Shown here piece after piece: positions 30,768-38,240 of a stretch of 44,238 bases of DNA. The notes under the pieces were generated by a model. It had not been told where the DNA came from. It saw only the letters and a program-made list of their open reading frames with translations, and did no database searches. Positions within the stretch are counted from its first letter, which is position 1; each line of letters opens with the position of its first letter. A program made the position numbers and the translations under genes. This DNA comes from Curtobacterium sp. HSID17257 (GTDB lineage Bacteria > Actinomycetota > Actinomycetes > Actinomycetales > Microbacteriaceae): NCBI RefSeq assembly GCF_003989515.1, contig NZ_RBLU01000019.1, forward strand, positions 1-44,238, given 5' to 3'.

Positions 30768-32199
30768 CGATCGGCCTCTCCTCGGGACGGCGGAACAGCT
30801 GCCGGCTCTGGCTGGCGGCCAGGGCGGCGGCGATGGTCACTGTACCGACCCGACCCAGGAACATCGTGGCGGCGAGCACGTACTTGCCCGCCTCGGGGAG
30901 CTCGGCGGAGATCCCGGAGCTCAGGCCGCACGTGGCGAACGCCGAGATCACCTCGAAGAGCACCCGGTCGAGCGAGTCGCCGGTGATCTGCAGCAGGACG
31001 ACCGTCATGACGGCGACGATCGTCGCTCCCCACAGCACGACGGCGACCGCGACGCGCAGCACGTCGCTCGGGATGCGCCGACCGAATGCCTCCATGCTGC
31101 GACGGCCACGGGCCTCGGCGACGGCGGCCAGGAACAGCACGGCGAGCGTCGTCACCTTGATGCCGCCCGCCGTCGACGCCGACCCACCGCCGATGAACAT
31201 GAGCATGTCGGTGACGAGCAGGCTCGCGCCGTGCATCTGCTGGACATCGATGGTCGCGAAGCCGCCGGAGCGGGTCATCGTCGAGAAGAAGAGCGCCTGG
31301 AACGCCGTGTGTCCCGCCCCGGCGTCCCCGAGCGTCCGGGGGTTCGACGCCTCGAGCGCGGTGTAGACGACGGCGCCGAGCACGAGCAGCACGGCGCTCG
31401 TGGTCAGGGTCAGCTTGACGTGGATCGGCCACCGGCGCGGCGTGCGGAACTGCTTCGTCACCGCGCGGATCACCGGGAAGCCGATCGACCCGGCGACGAC
31501 CGCGACCATGAGCAGGGAGAGGAACCAGTAGTCGTTCGCGAAGGGGGCGAGTCCGTCGGCGTTCGGTGAGAAGCCGGTGTTGGTGAACGCCATGGCCGAG
31601 TAGTAGAAGGCGTCGCCGACCGCCGTCCAGAACGGGTACCCCGCGGCGAGGACCGACGGCAGGATCAGCACGCCGATGGCGACCTCGATGGTCAGGGTGC
31701 TGACGGCGACCGTCAGGAGCAGCGTGCCGACCTCGCCGAGGCGCACGGCCTGGCCCTCGGGAACCGCACCGGAGTGCGTCCGGAGCGGGTTCGAGTCGCC
31801 CGCGGCGATGAGCTTCGCGCGCAGACCGAGCCGCCGCGTCACCACGAGCCCGAGGATCGAGGCGAAGGTGAGCACGCCGACCGCGCCGATCTGCGTGCCG
31901 ACGACGATGAGCACCTTGCCGAACACCGACCAGTGCGTGGCCATGTCGACGGTGGAGAGCCCGGTGACGCAGACGACCGACGCGGCGGTGAACAGGGCGT
32001 CCGCGAAGTGCGTGGGGGATCGGTCCGCCGCCGCCCACGGGGTCATGAACAGGCTCGTGAAGATGAGGATCAGCGCGACGAAGACGAGGATCGCGAGCCG
32101 CGACGGGGATGCCCGGAGGACGTCGAGCACGCTGTTCCACCGCCGCCGCACGTCGCTCACCGGCGCGTGCCGGTCGAGCGGCTCGGTGCGGTCGAGCAT
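30760..32199 (-). CDS. trkH: Potassium uptake transporter subunit TrkH/KtrB
   Basis: A 479-residue pore-forming subunit that takes up K+ with its RCK partner. Four repeats with filter-like turns can be seen: AASVVCVTGLSTVD, AMAFTNTGFSPN, TMTRSGGFATID and SAFATCGLSSGIS; GGGSASTAGGIKVTTL is the intramembrane gate region. Ten or so hydrophobic spans occur. The ATG at 32199 has GGAGG 8-9 nt upstream. It is divergent from an ArsR-type regulator with 72 bp between starts, and overlaps trkA. Confidence 0.95.
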   Translation of the reverse strand: MLDRTEPLDRHAPVSDVRRRWNSVLDVLRASPSRLAILVFVALILIFTSLFMTPWAAADRSPTHFADALFTAASVVCVTGLSTVDMATHWSVFGKVLIVVGTQIGAVGVLTFASILGLVVTRRLGLRAKLIAAGDSNPLRTHSGAVPEGQAVRLGEVGTLLLTVAVSTLTIEVAIGVLILPSVLAAGYPFWTAVGDAFYYSAMAFTNTGFSPNADGLAPFANDYWFLSLLMVAVVAGSIGFPVIRAVTKQFRTPRRWPIHVKLTLTTSAVLLVLGAVVYTALEASNPRTLGDAGAGHTAFQALFFSTMTRSGGFATIDVQQMHGASLLVTDMLMFIGGGSASTAGGIKVTTLAVLFLAAVAEARGRRSMEAFGRRIPSDVLRVAVAVVLWGATIVAVMTVVLLQITGDSLDRVLFEVISAFATCGLSSGISAELPEAGKYVLAATMFLGRVGTVTIAAALAASQSRQLFRRPEERPIVG

Positions 32200-32271
32200 C
32201 GGGCGCCTCCGGAGCCGTGGGGCAGGTCAGCGGACATGGTACATGCGTGGTCGTCCGACTAGCCTTGCCCC

Positions 32272-32787
32272 ATGGCCGACATCTTCACCGTCGTGGCGGA
32301 CCCCACCCGGCGCGAGCTGCTCGGGGCACTGCTGACGGCCTACGGGTCGGACGCCACCGGTGGCGAGCTCAGCGTCGGTCAGCTCGTCGAGAAGATCGGC
32401 GTGAGCCAGCCCACCGTCTCGAAGCACCTCCGCGTCCTGCGTGACCACGGACTGGTGACGAGCCGCGAGGAGGGGCAGCACCGCTTCTACCGGCTCGACC
32501 CGGAACCCCTGGTGCGGCTCGAGGACTGGGTGGTGCCGTTCACCGGCGCGGTGGACGCCGACGGGACCCCGGCCACGACGGCGTGGACGCTCGACGGACA
32601 GCCGGTGTCGGTGCGGCGCACCGGGACGGCAGGCCGGTCGACGGTCGAGGTCGGCACCGAGCTCGGCCGCGTGATGGCCGAGGCGTCACACCGGGCGACG
32701 GCCGCGTTCACGGGCGCGCAGCAGGGGTGGGAGCGGGTCGTCGACCGCGGTCGGAAGCGCTTCAGGGGCCGGGGCGAGGACGACTGA
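32272..32787 (+). CDS. ArsR-type winged-helix regulator
   Basis: A 171-residue regulator. Residues about 1-75 form an ArsR-like winged helix: IFTVVADPTRRELLGALL, LSVGQLVEKIGVSQPTVSKHLRVLRDHGLV as recognition helix, then the wing SREEGQHRFYRLDPEPL. The C-terminal 95 residues are basic and unassigned and contain no obvious metal-binding Cys pair. TAGCCT (32260-32265) ends 6 nt before the ATG, so the mRNA is leaderless. It is divergent from trkH; whether it regulates potassium uptake is unknown. Confidence 0.85.
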   Translation: MADIFTVVADPTRRELLGALLTAYGSDATGGELSVGQLVEKIGVSQPTVSKHLRVLRDHGLVTSREEGQHRFYRLDPEPLVRLEDWVVPFTGAVDADGTPATTAWTLDGQPVSVRRTGTAGRSTVEVGTELGRVMAEASHRATAAFTGAQQGWERVVDRGRKRFRGRGEDD

Positions 32788-32818
32788 GCGCTCGGTCAAG
32801 CGTCCGCTCGGAGTCTCC

Positions 32819-32869
32819 TGGACACGCGGTCCCACGCGCCCCTACACTCGCCCTTGACCACACAGGTCA
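32819..32869 (+). promoter_or_regulatory. Promoter and TGACC/GGTCA palindrome upstream of the BldC-like gene
   Basis: TGGACA (32819-32824), an 18-bp spacer and TACACT (32843-32848) form a good promoter. TGACCACACAGGTCA (32855-32869) is a perfect inverted repeat with 5-nt spacer just after the expected start and could be an operator. Confidence 0.45.
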
Positions 32870-32909
32870 CACCGACCCCGCGCGATCCGCGGGTACCCGA
32901 AGGCGGACC

Positions 32910-33104
32910 ATGACCGGCAGTTTCGACGACGTGCGCTTCCTCACCGTCGCTGAGGTGGCCGAGATGATGCGCGTCTCGAAGATGACCGTGTACCGCATGG
33001 TGCACGCGGGGGAGCTCCCCGCGATCCGGTTCGGCCGGTCCTTCCGCGTCCCGGAGTCGGCCGTCGCCGAACTCCTGCGCGGCGGCATCGCCGACGTCGG
33101 CTGA
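32910..33104 (+). CDS. BldC-like MerR/excisionase-family DNA-binding protein
   Basis: A 64-residue single winged-helix protein: FLTVAEVAEMMRVSKMTVYR is the helix-turn-helix, MVHAGELPAIRFGRSFRVPE the wing, and the tail ends GGIADVG. It resembles BldC of Streptomyces, which controls development by binding DNA in head-to-tail arrays; the role in a rod-shaped Microbacteriaceae member is unknown. GAAGG lies 8-12 nt before the ATG. Its location just upstream of the bS22 gene is conserved in many actinobacteria. Confidence 0.9.
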   Translation: MTGSFDDVRFLTVAEVAEMMRVSKMTVYRMVHAGELPAIRFGRSFRVPESAVAELLRGGIADVG

Positions 33105-33125
33105 GGTCACCCCGGCCCGCGCTCG

Positions 33126-33155
33126 TTCGACAGGACCGCTGCGCTCCGCTAGACT
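33126..33155 (+). promoter_or_regulatory. Promoter of the bS22 gene (TTCGAC-N18-TAGACT)
   Basis: TTCGAC (33126-33131) and TAGACT (33150-33155) are separated by 18 bp. The leader to the ATG is about 70 nt. Confidence 0.55.
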
Positions 33156-33229
33156 CGGCCGGGTTGATTTTCCGCGGTCTCTTCGGGCCCGGTGTCCACA
33201 CATCAGCATCGTTCCGAGCGAGGTCCACT

Positions 33230-33328
33230 ATGGGTTCTGTCATCAAGAAGCGTCGCAAGCGCATGGCGAAGAAGAAGCACCGCAAGCTCCTTCGCAAGAC
33301 GCGTCACCAGCGTCGCAACAAGAAGTAA
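33230..33328 (+). CDS. Small ribosomal protein bS22 (AURKAIP1/COX24 domain)
   Basis: A 32-residue, extremely basic peptide, MGSVIKKRRKRMAKKKHRKL then LRKTRHQRRNKK. It is nearly the same as the actinobacterial protein found in the mycobacterial 30S subunit and named bS22. Over 60 percent of residues are Lys, Arg or His. Such a short gene is easily missed. CGAGG precedes the ATG by about 7 nt, and a classic terminator follows 18 nt after the stop. Confidence 0.95.
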   Translation: MGSVIKKRRKRMAKKKHRKLLRKTRHQRRNKK

Positions 33329-33346
33329 GTCCAGTACTTGCACCCG

Positions 33347-33368
33347 AAGCCCCGGTCCGCCGGGGCTT
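33347..33368 (+). terminator. Terminator after the bS22 gene
   Basis: AAGCCCCGG (33347-33355) pairs with CCGGGGCTT (33360-33368) across the loop TCCG, followed by TCGTGTT. This is the most canonical Rho-independent terminator in the window. Confidence 0.85.
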
Positions 33369-33411
33369 TCGTGTTCCCGGGAGCCGTGTCGGCTCGGTCT
33401 AGGGTGGGGGC

Positions 33412-33675
33412 ATGCCCGCCGTGACGTTCCTGACGAAGCCCGGCTGCCACCTCTGCGACGACGCCCGCCCGGTCGTCGAGCAGGTCGTGGCGGCCCATCC
33501 CGGTACGACGCTCGAGGAGCGGTCGATCCTCGACGACGACACGCTGCGCGAGGAGTACGCCGAGGACATCCCCGTCGTGCTCGTCGACGGCCGGGTCCAC
33601 AGCAACTGGCACGTCGACGCCGACCGGCTGCACGGTGCCCTCGAGAAGGCAGAGCAGGCCGAGGCCAGCGCATGA
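33412..33675 (+). CDS. Glutaredoxin-like protein (DUF836 family)
   Basis: An 87-residue thioredoxin-fold protein with the redox motif C12-HL-C15 (TKPGCHLCDDARPV) and cis-Pro region EDIPVVLVDGRVHSNW. It likely exchanges thiols with mycothiol or mycoredoxin-type partners. TAGGGT (33400-33405) ends 6 nt before the ATG, so it is leaderless. It overlaps the Dabb gene by 4 bp (ATGA). Similar genes sit near heme and redox genes in many actinobacteria. Confidence 0.88.
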   Translation: MPAVTFLTKPGCHLCDDARPVVEQVVAAHPGTTLEERSILDDDTLREEYAEDIPVVLVDGRVHSNWHVDADRLHGALEKAEQAEASA

Positions 33676-33965
33676 TCCACCACGTCGTCTCCTTCACCGT
33701 CCGCGAGGACCTCGACCGCACCGCGACGATCGAGCACGTCCGCGGTCTCCTGACCGGGCTGGTCGGGACCATCGGGTCCATCCGGTCGCTCGAGGTCGTC
33801 GAGAACGTGGCGTACCCGGGGAAGAACGAGGACTTCGCGGTCGTGGCGACCTTCGACGACCTCGCCGGTCTCGACGAGTACCAGTTCCACCCGGACCACC
33901 AGGCGGCGGCCGCGGAGATCCGCGAGCTCGTCACGGGGCGGGCGGCCATCGACTGGGAGGGCTGA
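33672..33965 (+). CDS. Dabb family (stress-responsive alpha/beta-barrel) protein
   Basis: A 97-residue single-domain protein: IHHVVSFTVREDLDRTA at the N-terminus, EVVENVAYPGKNEDFAVVATFD in the middle and YQFHPDHQAAAAEIRELV near the end match the Dabb fold, which forms small dimeric barrels. The biochemical role is unknown. Coupled translation with the glutaredoxin-like gene (ATGA overlap) hints at a redox or stress task. Confidence 0.88.
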   Translation: MIHHVVSFTVREDLDRTATIEHVRGLLTGLVGTIGSIRSLEVVENVAYPGKNEDFAVVATFDDLAGLDEYQFHPDHQAAAAEIRELVTGRAAIDWEG

Positions 33966-33988
33966 GCCGCGCCTCCCGGCCCGCACGT

Positions 33989-34026
33989 GACGACGGCCAC
34001 CCTCCTGTCGGAGGGTGGCCGTCGTC
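33989..34026. terminator. Bidirectional terminator between the Dabb gene and aspS
   Basis: Perfect 17-bp arms GACGACGGCCACCCTCC (33989-34005) and complement (34010-34026) with a 4-nt loop lie between two convergent genes, ending 12 bp from the aspS stop. Confidence 0.8.
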
Positions 34027-34037
34027 GTCGGTCGTGA

Positions 34038-35378
34038 CTACGGGGTCAGGCGCGTCGGCCCGCGGAACAGGTAGGTGACCTCGCGGATGGACGGCTCGTG
34101 CAACGCGAGCATGAGCACGCGGGCCAGGCCCATGCCGAAGCCGCCGTGCGGCGGGACGCCGTAGCGGAAGAAGTCGAGGTACCAGCCGAGCTCCTCGGGG
34201 TCGAGGCCCTTCTCGACGGCCTGCGCCTCGAGCACGTCGACGCGGTGCTCGCGCTGGGCGCCGGTCGAGATCTCGGCACCGTTGAACAGCAGGTCGTAGC
34301 TGTTCGTGAGCGTCGGGTCGTCGGCGTGACGCATGTGGTAGTACGGGCGGATCGACGCGTCGTAGTCGGTGACGAACACGAACTCCGAGCCGTGCGTCTC
34401 CTTCGCCCAGGCGCTCACGCGGCGCTCACCCTCGGGGTCCAGGTCGCCGTCGGCGCGGACCACCTCGTAGCCGCTGTCGGCGACGATCTTCCGGGCCTCG
34501 GCCAGGGTGACGCGGGGGAACGGGGCGGTCGGCACGACGAACTCGAAGCCGAAGACCTCCTCGATCTCCTTGCCGTACTTCTCCGCGACCGCGGTGAAGC
34601 CCGCGACGAGGAGCTCCTCGTGCATCGCCATGACGTCGGCGTGCGACTCGACCCACGAGATCTCGGCGTCGACGCTGGTGAACTCGGTGGCGTGGCGGCT
34701 CGTGAACGACGGGTCCGCACGGAAGGCGTCGGCGATCTCGAACACCGCGCCGAACCCGGCGGGCTGGGCCATCTGCTTGAAGTTCTGCGGCGACTGCGCC
34801 AGGTAGGCGGTGGTCTCGAAGTACTCGAGCTGGAAGAGCTCGGCGCGCGACTCGGACGCCGACGCCATCAGCTTGGGGGTGTGGATCTCGATGTAGTCCC
34901 GCTCGACCCAGTAGGTGCGGAACGCGTGCTCCAGCGTGGTCTGGATGCGGAAGATCAAATTCTGCTTGCGGTTGCGCAGGTCGAGGAAGCGCCAGTCGAG
35001 CCGCTTGTCTAGCGACGAGTCGTCCGCGATGGGCGTCTCCGGCTTCGCGGCGCTGACGACCTCGAGCGAGCCCACCTTGACCTCGAGCCCGCCGAGCTTC
35101 ACGCGCTCGTCGTGCTTCAGGGTGCCGCGGACGTGCACGAAGGTGCCGTGCGCCAGCCCGGAGATCTCGTTCGTGATGGCGAGTCGGGCCTGGGCGTCGT
35201 CGTCGCCGTCCTCGGCCTCGCGCGTGGCGGGGTTCACCAGCTGCGCGGCGCCGGTCTCGTCACGGAGGACGACGAACTGGACCTTCTTCTGGTCGCGGAC
35301 GGTCTCCACCCAGCCGGCGACGGCAACGGGGCCGTCGGGGAGGGCGGCGAGGTCGGCGATGCGGGTGCGTTCGATCAC
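34038..35378 (-). CDS. aspS: Aspartyl-tRNA synthetase, archaeal type (probably non-discriminating)
   Basis: A 446-residue class IIb synthetase. The N-terminal OB-fold anticodon domain (VAVAGWVETVRDQKKVQFVV) is followed by the catalytic core with motif 1 (YIEIHTPKLM), motif 2 region (FEIADAFRADPSFTSRHATEF) and motif 3 (GFGMGLARVLML). It lacks the long GAD insertion of the bacterial-type enzyme (about 590 residues), so it belongs to the archaeal/short type, often able to charge tRNA-Asn with Asp for GatCAB. GTG 35378 is chosen because TAGACT (35392-35387, minus strand) ends 8 nt upstream, a leaderless pattern. Confidence 0.93.
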   Translation of the reverse strand: MIERTRIADLAALPDGPVAVAGWVETVRDQKKVQFVVLRDETGAAQLVNPATREAEDGDDDAQARLAITNEISGLAHGTFVHVRGTLKHDERVKLGGLEVKVGSLEVVSAAKPETPIADDSSLDKRLDWRFLDLRNRKQNLIFRIQTTLEHAFRTYWVERDYIEIHTPKLMASASESRAELFQLEYFETTAYLAQSPQNFKQMAQPAGFGAVFEIADAFRADPSFTSRHATEFTSVDAEISWVESHADVMAMHEELLVAGFTAVAEKYGKEIEEVFGFEFVVPTAPFPRVTLAEARKIVADSGYEVVRADGDLDPEGERRVSAWAKETHGSEFVFVTDYDASIRPYYHMRHADDPTLTNSYDLLFNGAEISTGAQREHRVDVLEAQAVEKGLDPEELGWYLDFFRYGVPPHGGFGMGLARVLMLALHEPSIREVTYLFRGPTRLTP

Positions 35379-35518
35379 GGTCGTCGAGTCTACGGCCTCC
35401 TCCACAGGAGGGGTCGCGGGCCGTTCTCTCCACAGCTCCGGCCGGGAGGCGCGGCTCGGCCCCGGCGCTTCCGTACCGTCGTCCGCGTGGTCGGGTCGCG
35501 AGTCGAGAGGGGTCCCGG

Positions 35519-35898
35519 ATGACGGCATCGGGAGTGGGGCTCGCGGCCTGGCCGCCCGTCGCGGTGGCGGCGGTGGTCGCGGCTGCGGTCGGGTCGGTGC
35601 TGACCTTGGTCGGCGCAACGGTGGGCGGCGTCTGGGCGCTGGTGCGGTGGCGGCGGGACGTCGCGCGCGAAGAACGCGACCGGGCCTGGCACGGTTCGTG
35701 TGGACGGTCGACCAGGTGTGCGCCGACGACGTCGGCCGGACCGAGGTCGGTCGGTTCAGCGCTCGGGCGATGTCCAGAATGCAGATCCTTCGCGCCGACG
35801 ACGCCGCGATCGGCAAGATCGTGCTCGACTTCATCACGGAAGGAAACGCAGATGGCAGTGGAGGACCCGGTGGTCGCGCTCATCGAACGCGATCGTGA
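35519..35898 (+). pseudogene. Frameshifted small membrane protein gene
   Basis: From ATG 35519 (with GAGAGGGG upstream) the frame encodes a hydrophobic helix (VAVAAVVAAAVGSVLTLVGA), then VRWRRDVAREERDRAW. Around 35690-35692 the coding signal jumps by one base: the same frame becomes Ser/Arg/Thr/Cys-rich, whereas the next frame reads RFVWTVDQVCADDVGRTEVG through RADDAAIGKIVLDFITEG to a stop at 35898. One missing C in CACGGTTC would explain it. I cannot tell mutation from sequencing error or programmed frameshifting. The product, about 125 residues if repaired, is unrecognised. Confidence 0.6.
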
Positions 35899-36064
35899 AG
35901 AGTGGCGGCAGTTGATCCGACGGCAGTACCGCTTCCGACCCTGGGAGGCACGACGGATCATCAGGGTCCACGACGACCTGCTCAGGTGGCGCGATGAACT
36001 CCGGGCGGCGCACCGCGAGCGGGCGCGGCTCATCGAGGCCGGGGAGCTCCGGGTCAACCGGTGA
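35852..36064 (+). CDS. Small charged protein of unknown function (70 aa)
   Basis: ATG 35852 has a strong site GAAGGAAACG 4-13 nt upstream and encodes 70 residues rich in Arg and Glu (VALIERDREEWRQLIRRQYR, then IIRVHDDLLRWRDELRAAHR), likely one long helix or coiled coil. It overlaps the end of the frameshifted membrane gene by 47 bp, so the two were probably co-expressed partners. Its base composition is slightly less GC-rich than neighbours. No family is recognised. Confidence 0.7.
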   Translation: MAVEDPVVALIERDREEWRQLIRRQYRFRPWEARRIIRVHDDLLRWRDELRAAHRERARLIEAGELRVNR

Positions 36065-36103
36065 CCGAGCGGTGTCTTCGGCTTGCCGGGTGTGGTCCGG
36101 GAC

Positions 36104-36550
36104 TCAGGGGAGCGTGGCGCGCAGCGTGCTGAGCGTGCCGATGAACTCCTCGGCCATCCCGGCCCGTTCGACGAGCTTCGCGTGCCGGGCGCGGGCGTCC
36201 TCGAGCGATGCGTCGAGCCGGGCGGCGAGTGCCGGCTGGTCCTCGGGTGCGGCATCGGCCAGGGCGTCGACGACCCGCAGCAGCTCGGCCATCTCGTCGA
36301 GCGTGAAGCCGAGCGGCTTCATCCGCCGGATGACGAGCAGTCGCTCGAGGTCCTGCGCGGTGTACACGCGGAAGCCTCCCGTGGTCCGGCCGCTCGGCAC
36401 GAGGAGGCCGACCTCGTCGTAGTGCCGGATCGTGCGCAGCGACATCCCCGCACGGTCGGCGAGCTCGCCGATGTGCATGGTGTCCGGTGCCGCCTGATCG
36501 TCGGGCGCCTGGTCGTCGGACTTGCTTGCGGGAGAGCTCACGGTCGTCAT
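36104..36550 (-). CDS. MerR family transcriptional regulator
   Basis: A 148-residue regulator. After a 24-residue polar tail the MerR helix-turn-helix and wing follow (about 25-95: MHIGELADRAGMSLRTIRHY, LLVPSGRTTGGFRVYTAQDL, RRMKPLGFTLDEMAELL), then a dimerisation coiled coil with no Cys residues, so it is unlikely to sense metals by thiols. ATG 36550 is chosen because GGAGG lies 9-13 nt upstream. It is divergent from a SulP transporter, and a 32-bp palindrome in between overlaps both promoters, so it probably controls itself and the transporter. Confidence 0.88.
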   Translation of the reverse strand: MTTVSSPASKSDDQAPDDQAAPDTMHIGELADRAGMSLRTIRHYDEVGLLVPSGRTTGGFRVYTAQDLERLLVIRRMKPLGFTLDEMAELLRVVDALADAAPEDQPALAARLDASLEDARARHAKLVERAGMAEEFIGTLSTLRATLP

Positions 36551-36588
36551 GGTGGCAGACCTCCTTCCGTCGTCGCTCGGTGCCGCGT

Positions 36589-36620
36589 GCAACCCTACCC
36601 TCACGTCAGGGTAGGGTTGC
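36589..36620. promoter_or_regulatory. 32-bp palindrome containing both divergent -10 elements (MerR/SulP)
   Basis: GCAACCCTACCCT (36589-36601) and AGGGTAGGGTTGC (36608-36620) are perfect 13-bp arms around CACGTC. Each arm contains TAGGGT: on the plus strand (36612-36617) 8 nt before the SulP ATG, on the minus strand (36597-36592) as the -10 of merR. Bound MerR would sit on both promoters at once. Confidence 0.75.
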
Positions 36621-36625
36621 CGGTG

Positions 36626-38116
36626 ATGTCCCTCGCACCCCACGCCCCTGCGGCGCCCAGTGTCCTCAGCGCGCTCCGGTCGCCCCGCCTGCTCACCCGT
36701 GAGGTCCTGGCCGGCGTGGTCACGGCCCTCGCCCTGATCCCCGAGGCGATCTCCTTCTCGGTCGTGGCGGGCGTCGACCCCGCGGTCGGGCTCTTCTCGA
36801 GCGTCGTGATCGCGGTGGTGATCTCGATCGTCGGCGGTCGACCCGCGATGATCTCGGCCGCCGCGGGCTCGGTCGCGCTCGTGATCGCGCCACTCGTGCG
36901 GGACCACGGCATCGCCTACCTCGTCCCCGCGGTGGTGCTCGGGGGTGTGTTCCAGCTGGTGCTCGGGTTCCTCGGCGTGGCCCGGCTGATGCGCTTCATC
37001 CCGCGCAGCGTCAACGTGGCCTTCGTCAACGCGCTCGCGATCCTCATCTTCACCGCGCAGCTGCCGAACCTGTTCGGCGACGACGTGCCGCTCGTGGTGT
37101 GGCCGTTGACGGCGCTCGGTGTCGGCATCATCGTCGCCTTCCCCTTCCTGACCAAGGCCGTCCCGGCGCCGCTCATCGCGGTCGTCGTGGTGACGGCGAT
37201 CACGATCGTGTTCGGCGTCGCCGTGCCGACCGTCGGTGACGAGGGCTCGCTGCCCACCGCCCTGCCGGGCTTCGGCGGCATCACGGTCCCGCTGTCGCTC
37301 GAGACCCTGCAGATCGTCGCGCCGTACGCGTTCGGCGTCGCGATCGTCGGGCTCATCGAGACGCTCCTGACCGCGCAGCTCGTCGACTCGCTGACCGAGA
37401 CCCGCTCGAGCGCGTGGCGGGAGTCGTGGGGTCAGGGCATCGCGAACATCGCCTCCGCGTTCTTCGGCGGGACGGGCGGCTGCGCGATGATCGGGCAGAC
37501 GGTCATCAACGTGAAGACCGCGGGCGCCAGGACCAGGGTGTCGACCTTCGCCGCGGGCGCGTCGGTGCTCGTGCTGACCATCGTCCTGCACGACCTCGTC
37601 GCGCAGATCCCGATGGCGGCGCTCACCGCGGTGATGCTCATGGTCTGCGTCGCGACCTTCGACTGGCACAGCATCCGACCGCGCACGCTCGGACGGATGC
37701 CGCTCGGCGAGACGGCGGTCATGGTCATCACCGTCGTCGTGGTCGTCGCGACCGACAACCTCGCCACGGGCGTCCTGGTGGGCGTGGTGGTCGCGGCCCT
37801 CGTGTTCGCCCGTCGAGCCGCGCACGTCGTCTCCGTGGTCCGCGAACCGGTCGACGAGCGCACCGTCCGGTACCGCGTGCAGGGGGCCCTGTTCTTCGCC
37901 TCCTCGAACGACCTCGTCACGCGGTTCTCCTACGCCGAGGACCCGGAGCGGGTGATCGTCGACATGTCGGCCGCACACGTGTTCGACGCGAGCACGGTCG
38001 CGGCACTCGACGGGGTGGAGCAGCGGTACGCCCGGCACGGGTCGACCGTCGAGGTGGTGAACCTCAACACCGGATCGGTGGCGCTGCACGGCCGGCTGAC
38101 CGGTCGACTGGGCTGA
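36626..38116 (+). CDS. SulP family anion transporter with STAS domain
   Basis: A 496-residue secondary transporter of the SLC26/SulP family. About eleven to twelve membrane segments cover residues 20-385, starting EVLAGVVTALALIPEAISFS and including the QLVDSLTETRSSAWRESWGQ loop and GGTGGCAMIGQTVINVKTAG. A C-terminal STAS domain (about 400-495, VDMSAAHVFDASTVAALDG) follows. The anion (sulfate, bicarbonate or other) cannot be read. ATG 36626 is leaderless by the TAGGGT element 8 nt upstream; GTG 36623 is in frame too. A 14-nt tandem repeat begins at the stop codon. Confidence 0.9.
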   Translation: MSLAPHAPAAPSVLSALRSPRLLTREVLAGVVTALALIPEAISFSVVAGVDPAVGLFSSVVIAVVISIVGGRPAMISAAAGSVALVIAPLVRDHGIAYLVPAVVLGGVFQLVLGFLGVARLMRFIPRSVNVAFVNALAILIFTAQLPNLFGDDVPLVVWPLTALGVGIIVAFPFLTKAVPAPLIAVVVVTAITIVFGVAVPTVGDEGSLPTALPGFGGITVPLSLETLQIVAPYAFGVAIVGLIETLLTAQLVDSLTETRSSAWRESWGQGIANIASAFFGGTGGCAMIGQTVINVKTAGARTRVSTFAAGASVLVLTIVLHDLVAQIPMAALTAVMLMVCVATFDWHSIRPRTLGRMPLGETAVMVITVVVVVATDNLATGVLVGVVVAALVFARRAAHVVSVVREPVDERTVRYRVQGALFFASSNDLVTRFSYAEDPERVIVDMSAAHVFDASTVAALDGVEQRYARHGSTVEVVNLNTGSVALHGRLTGRLG

Positions 38117-38176
38117 CCGGGTGGGGCTGACCGGGTGGGGCGGACCGGGTGGAGCCGGCCGGGCGGGGCTGAGTGG
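38110..38176 (+). repeat. 14-nt tandem repeats starting at the SulP stop codon
   Basis: Units of 14 nt begin at 38110, 38124, 38138, 38152 and (partial) 38166: GGGCTGACCGGGTG twice exactly, then GGGCGGACCGGGTG, GAGCCGGCCGGGCG and GGGCTGAGTGG. The first TGA (38114) is the gene stop; later TGAs at 38128 and 38170 lie in another frame. Confidence 0.82.
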
Positions 38177-38240
38177 TCGCACATCCGGTGAATCCGCTGT
38201 GGGGCGGGTGATGACGGTGGAGCGACCTAGACTGGAACCC

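Noticed and set aside
35403-35440. Two TCCACA sequences as DnaA boxes
   Set aside because: Only part of the TTATCCACA consensus is present and no other replication-origin feature is nearby.
35519-36064. One continuous 181-codon frame as a single fusion protein
   Set aside because: The middle third is rich in Ser, Arg, Thr, Cys and Pro, a sign of wrong-frame reading, and the last part has its own strong ribosome site. A frameshifted gene plus a separate small gene explains it better.
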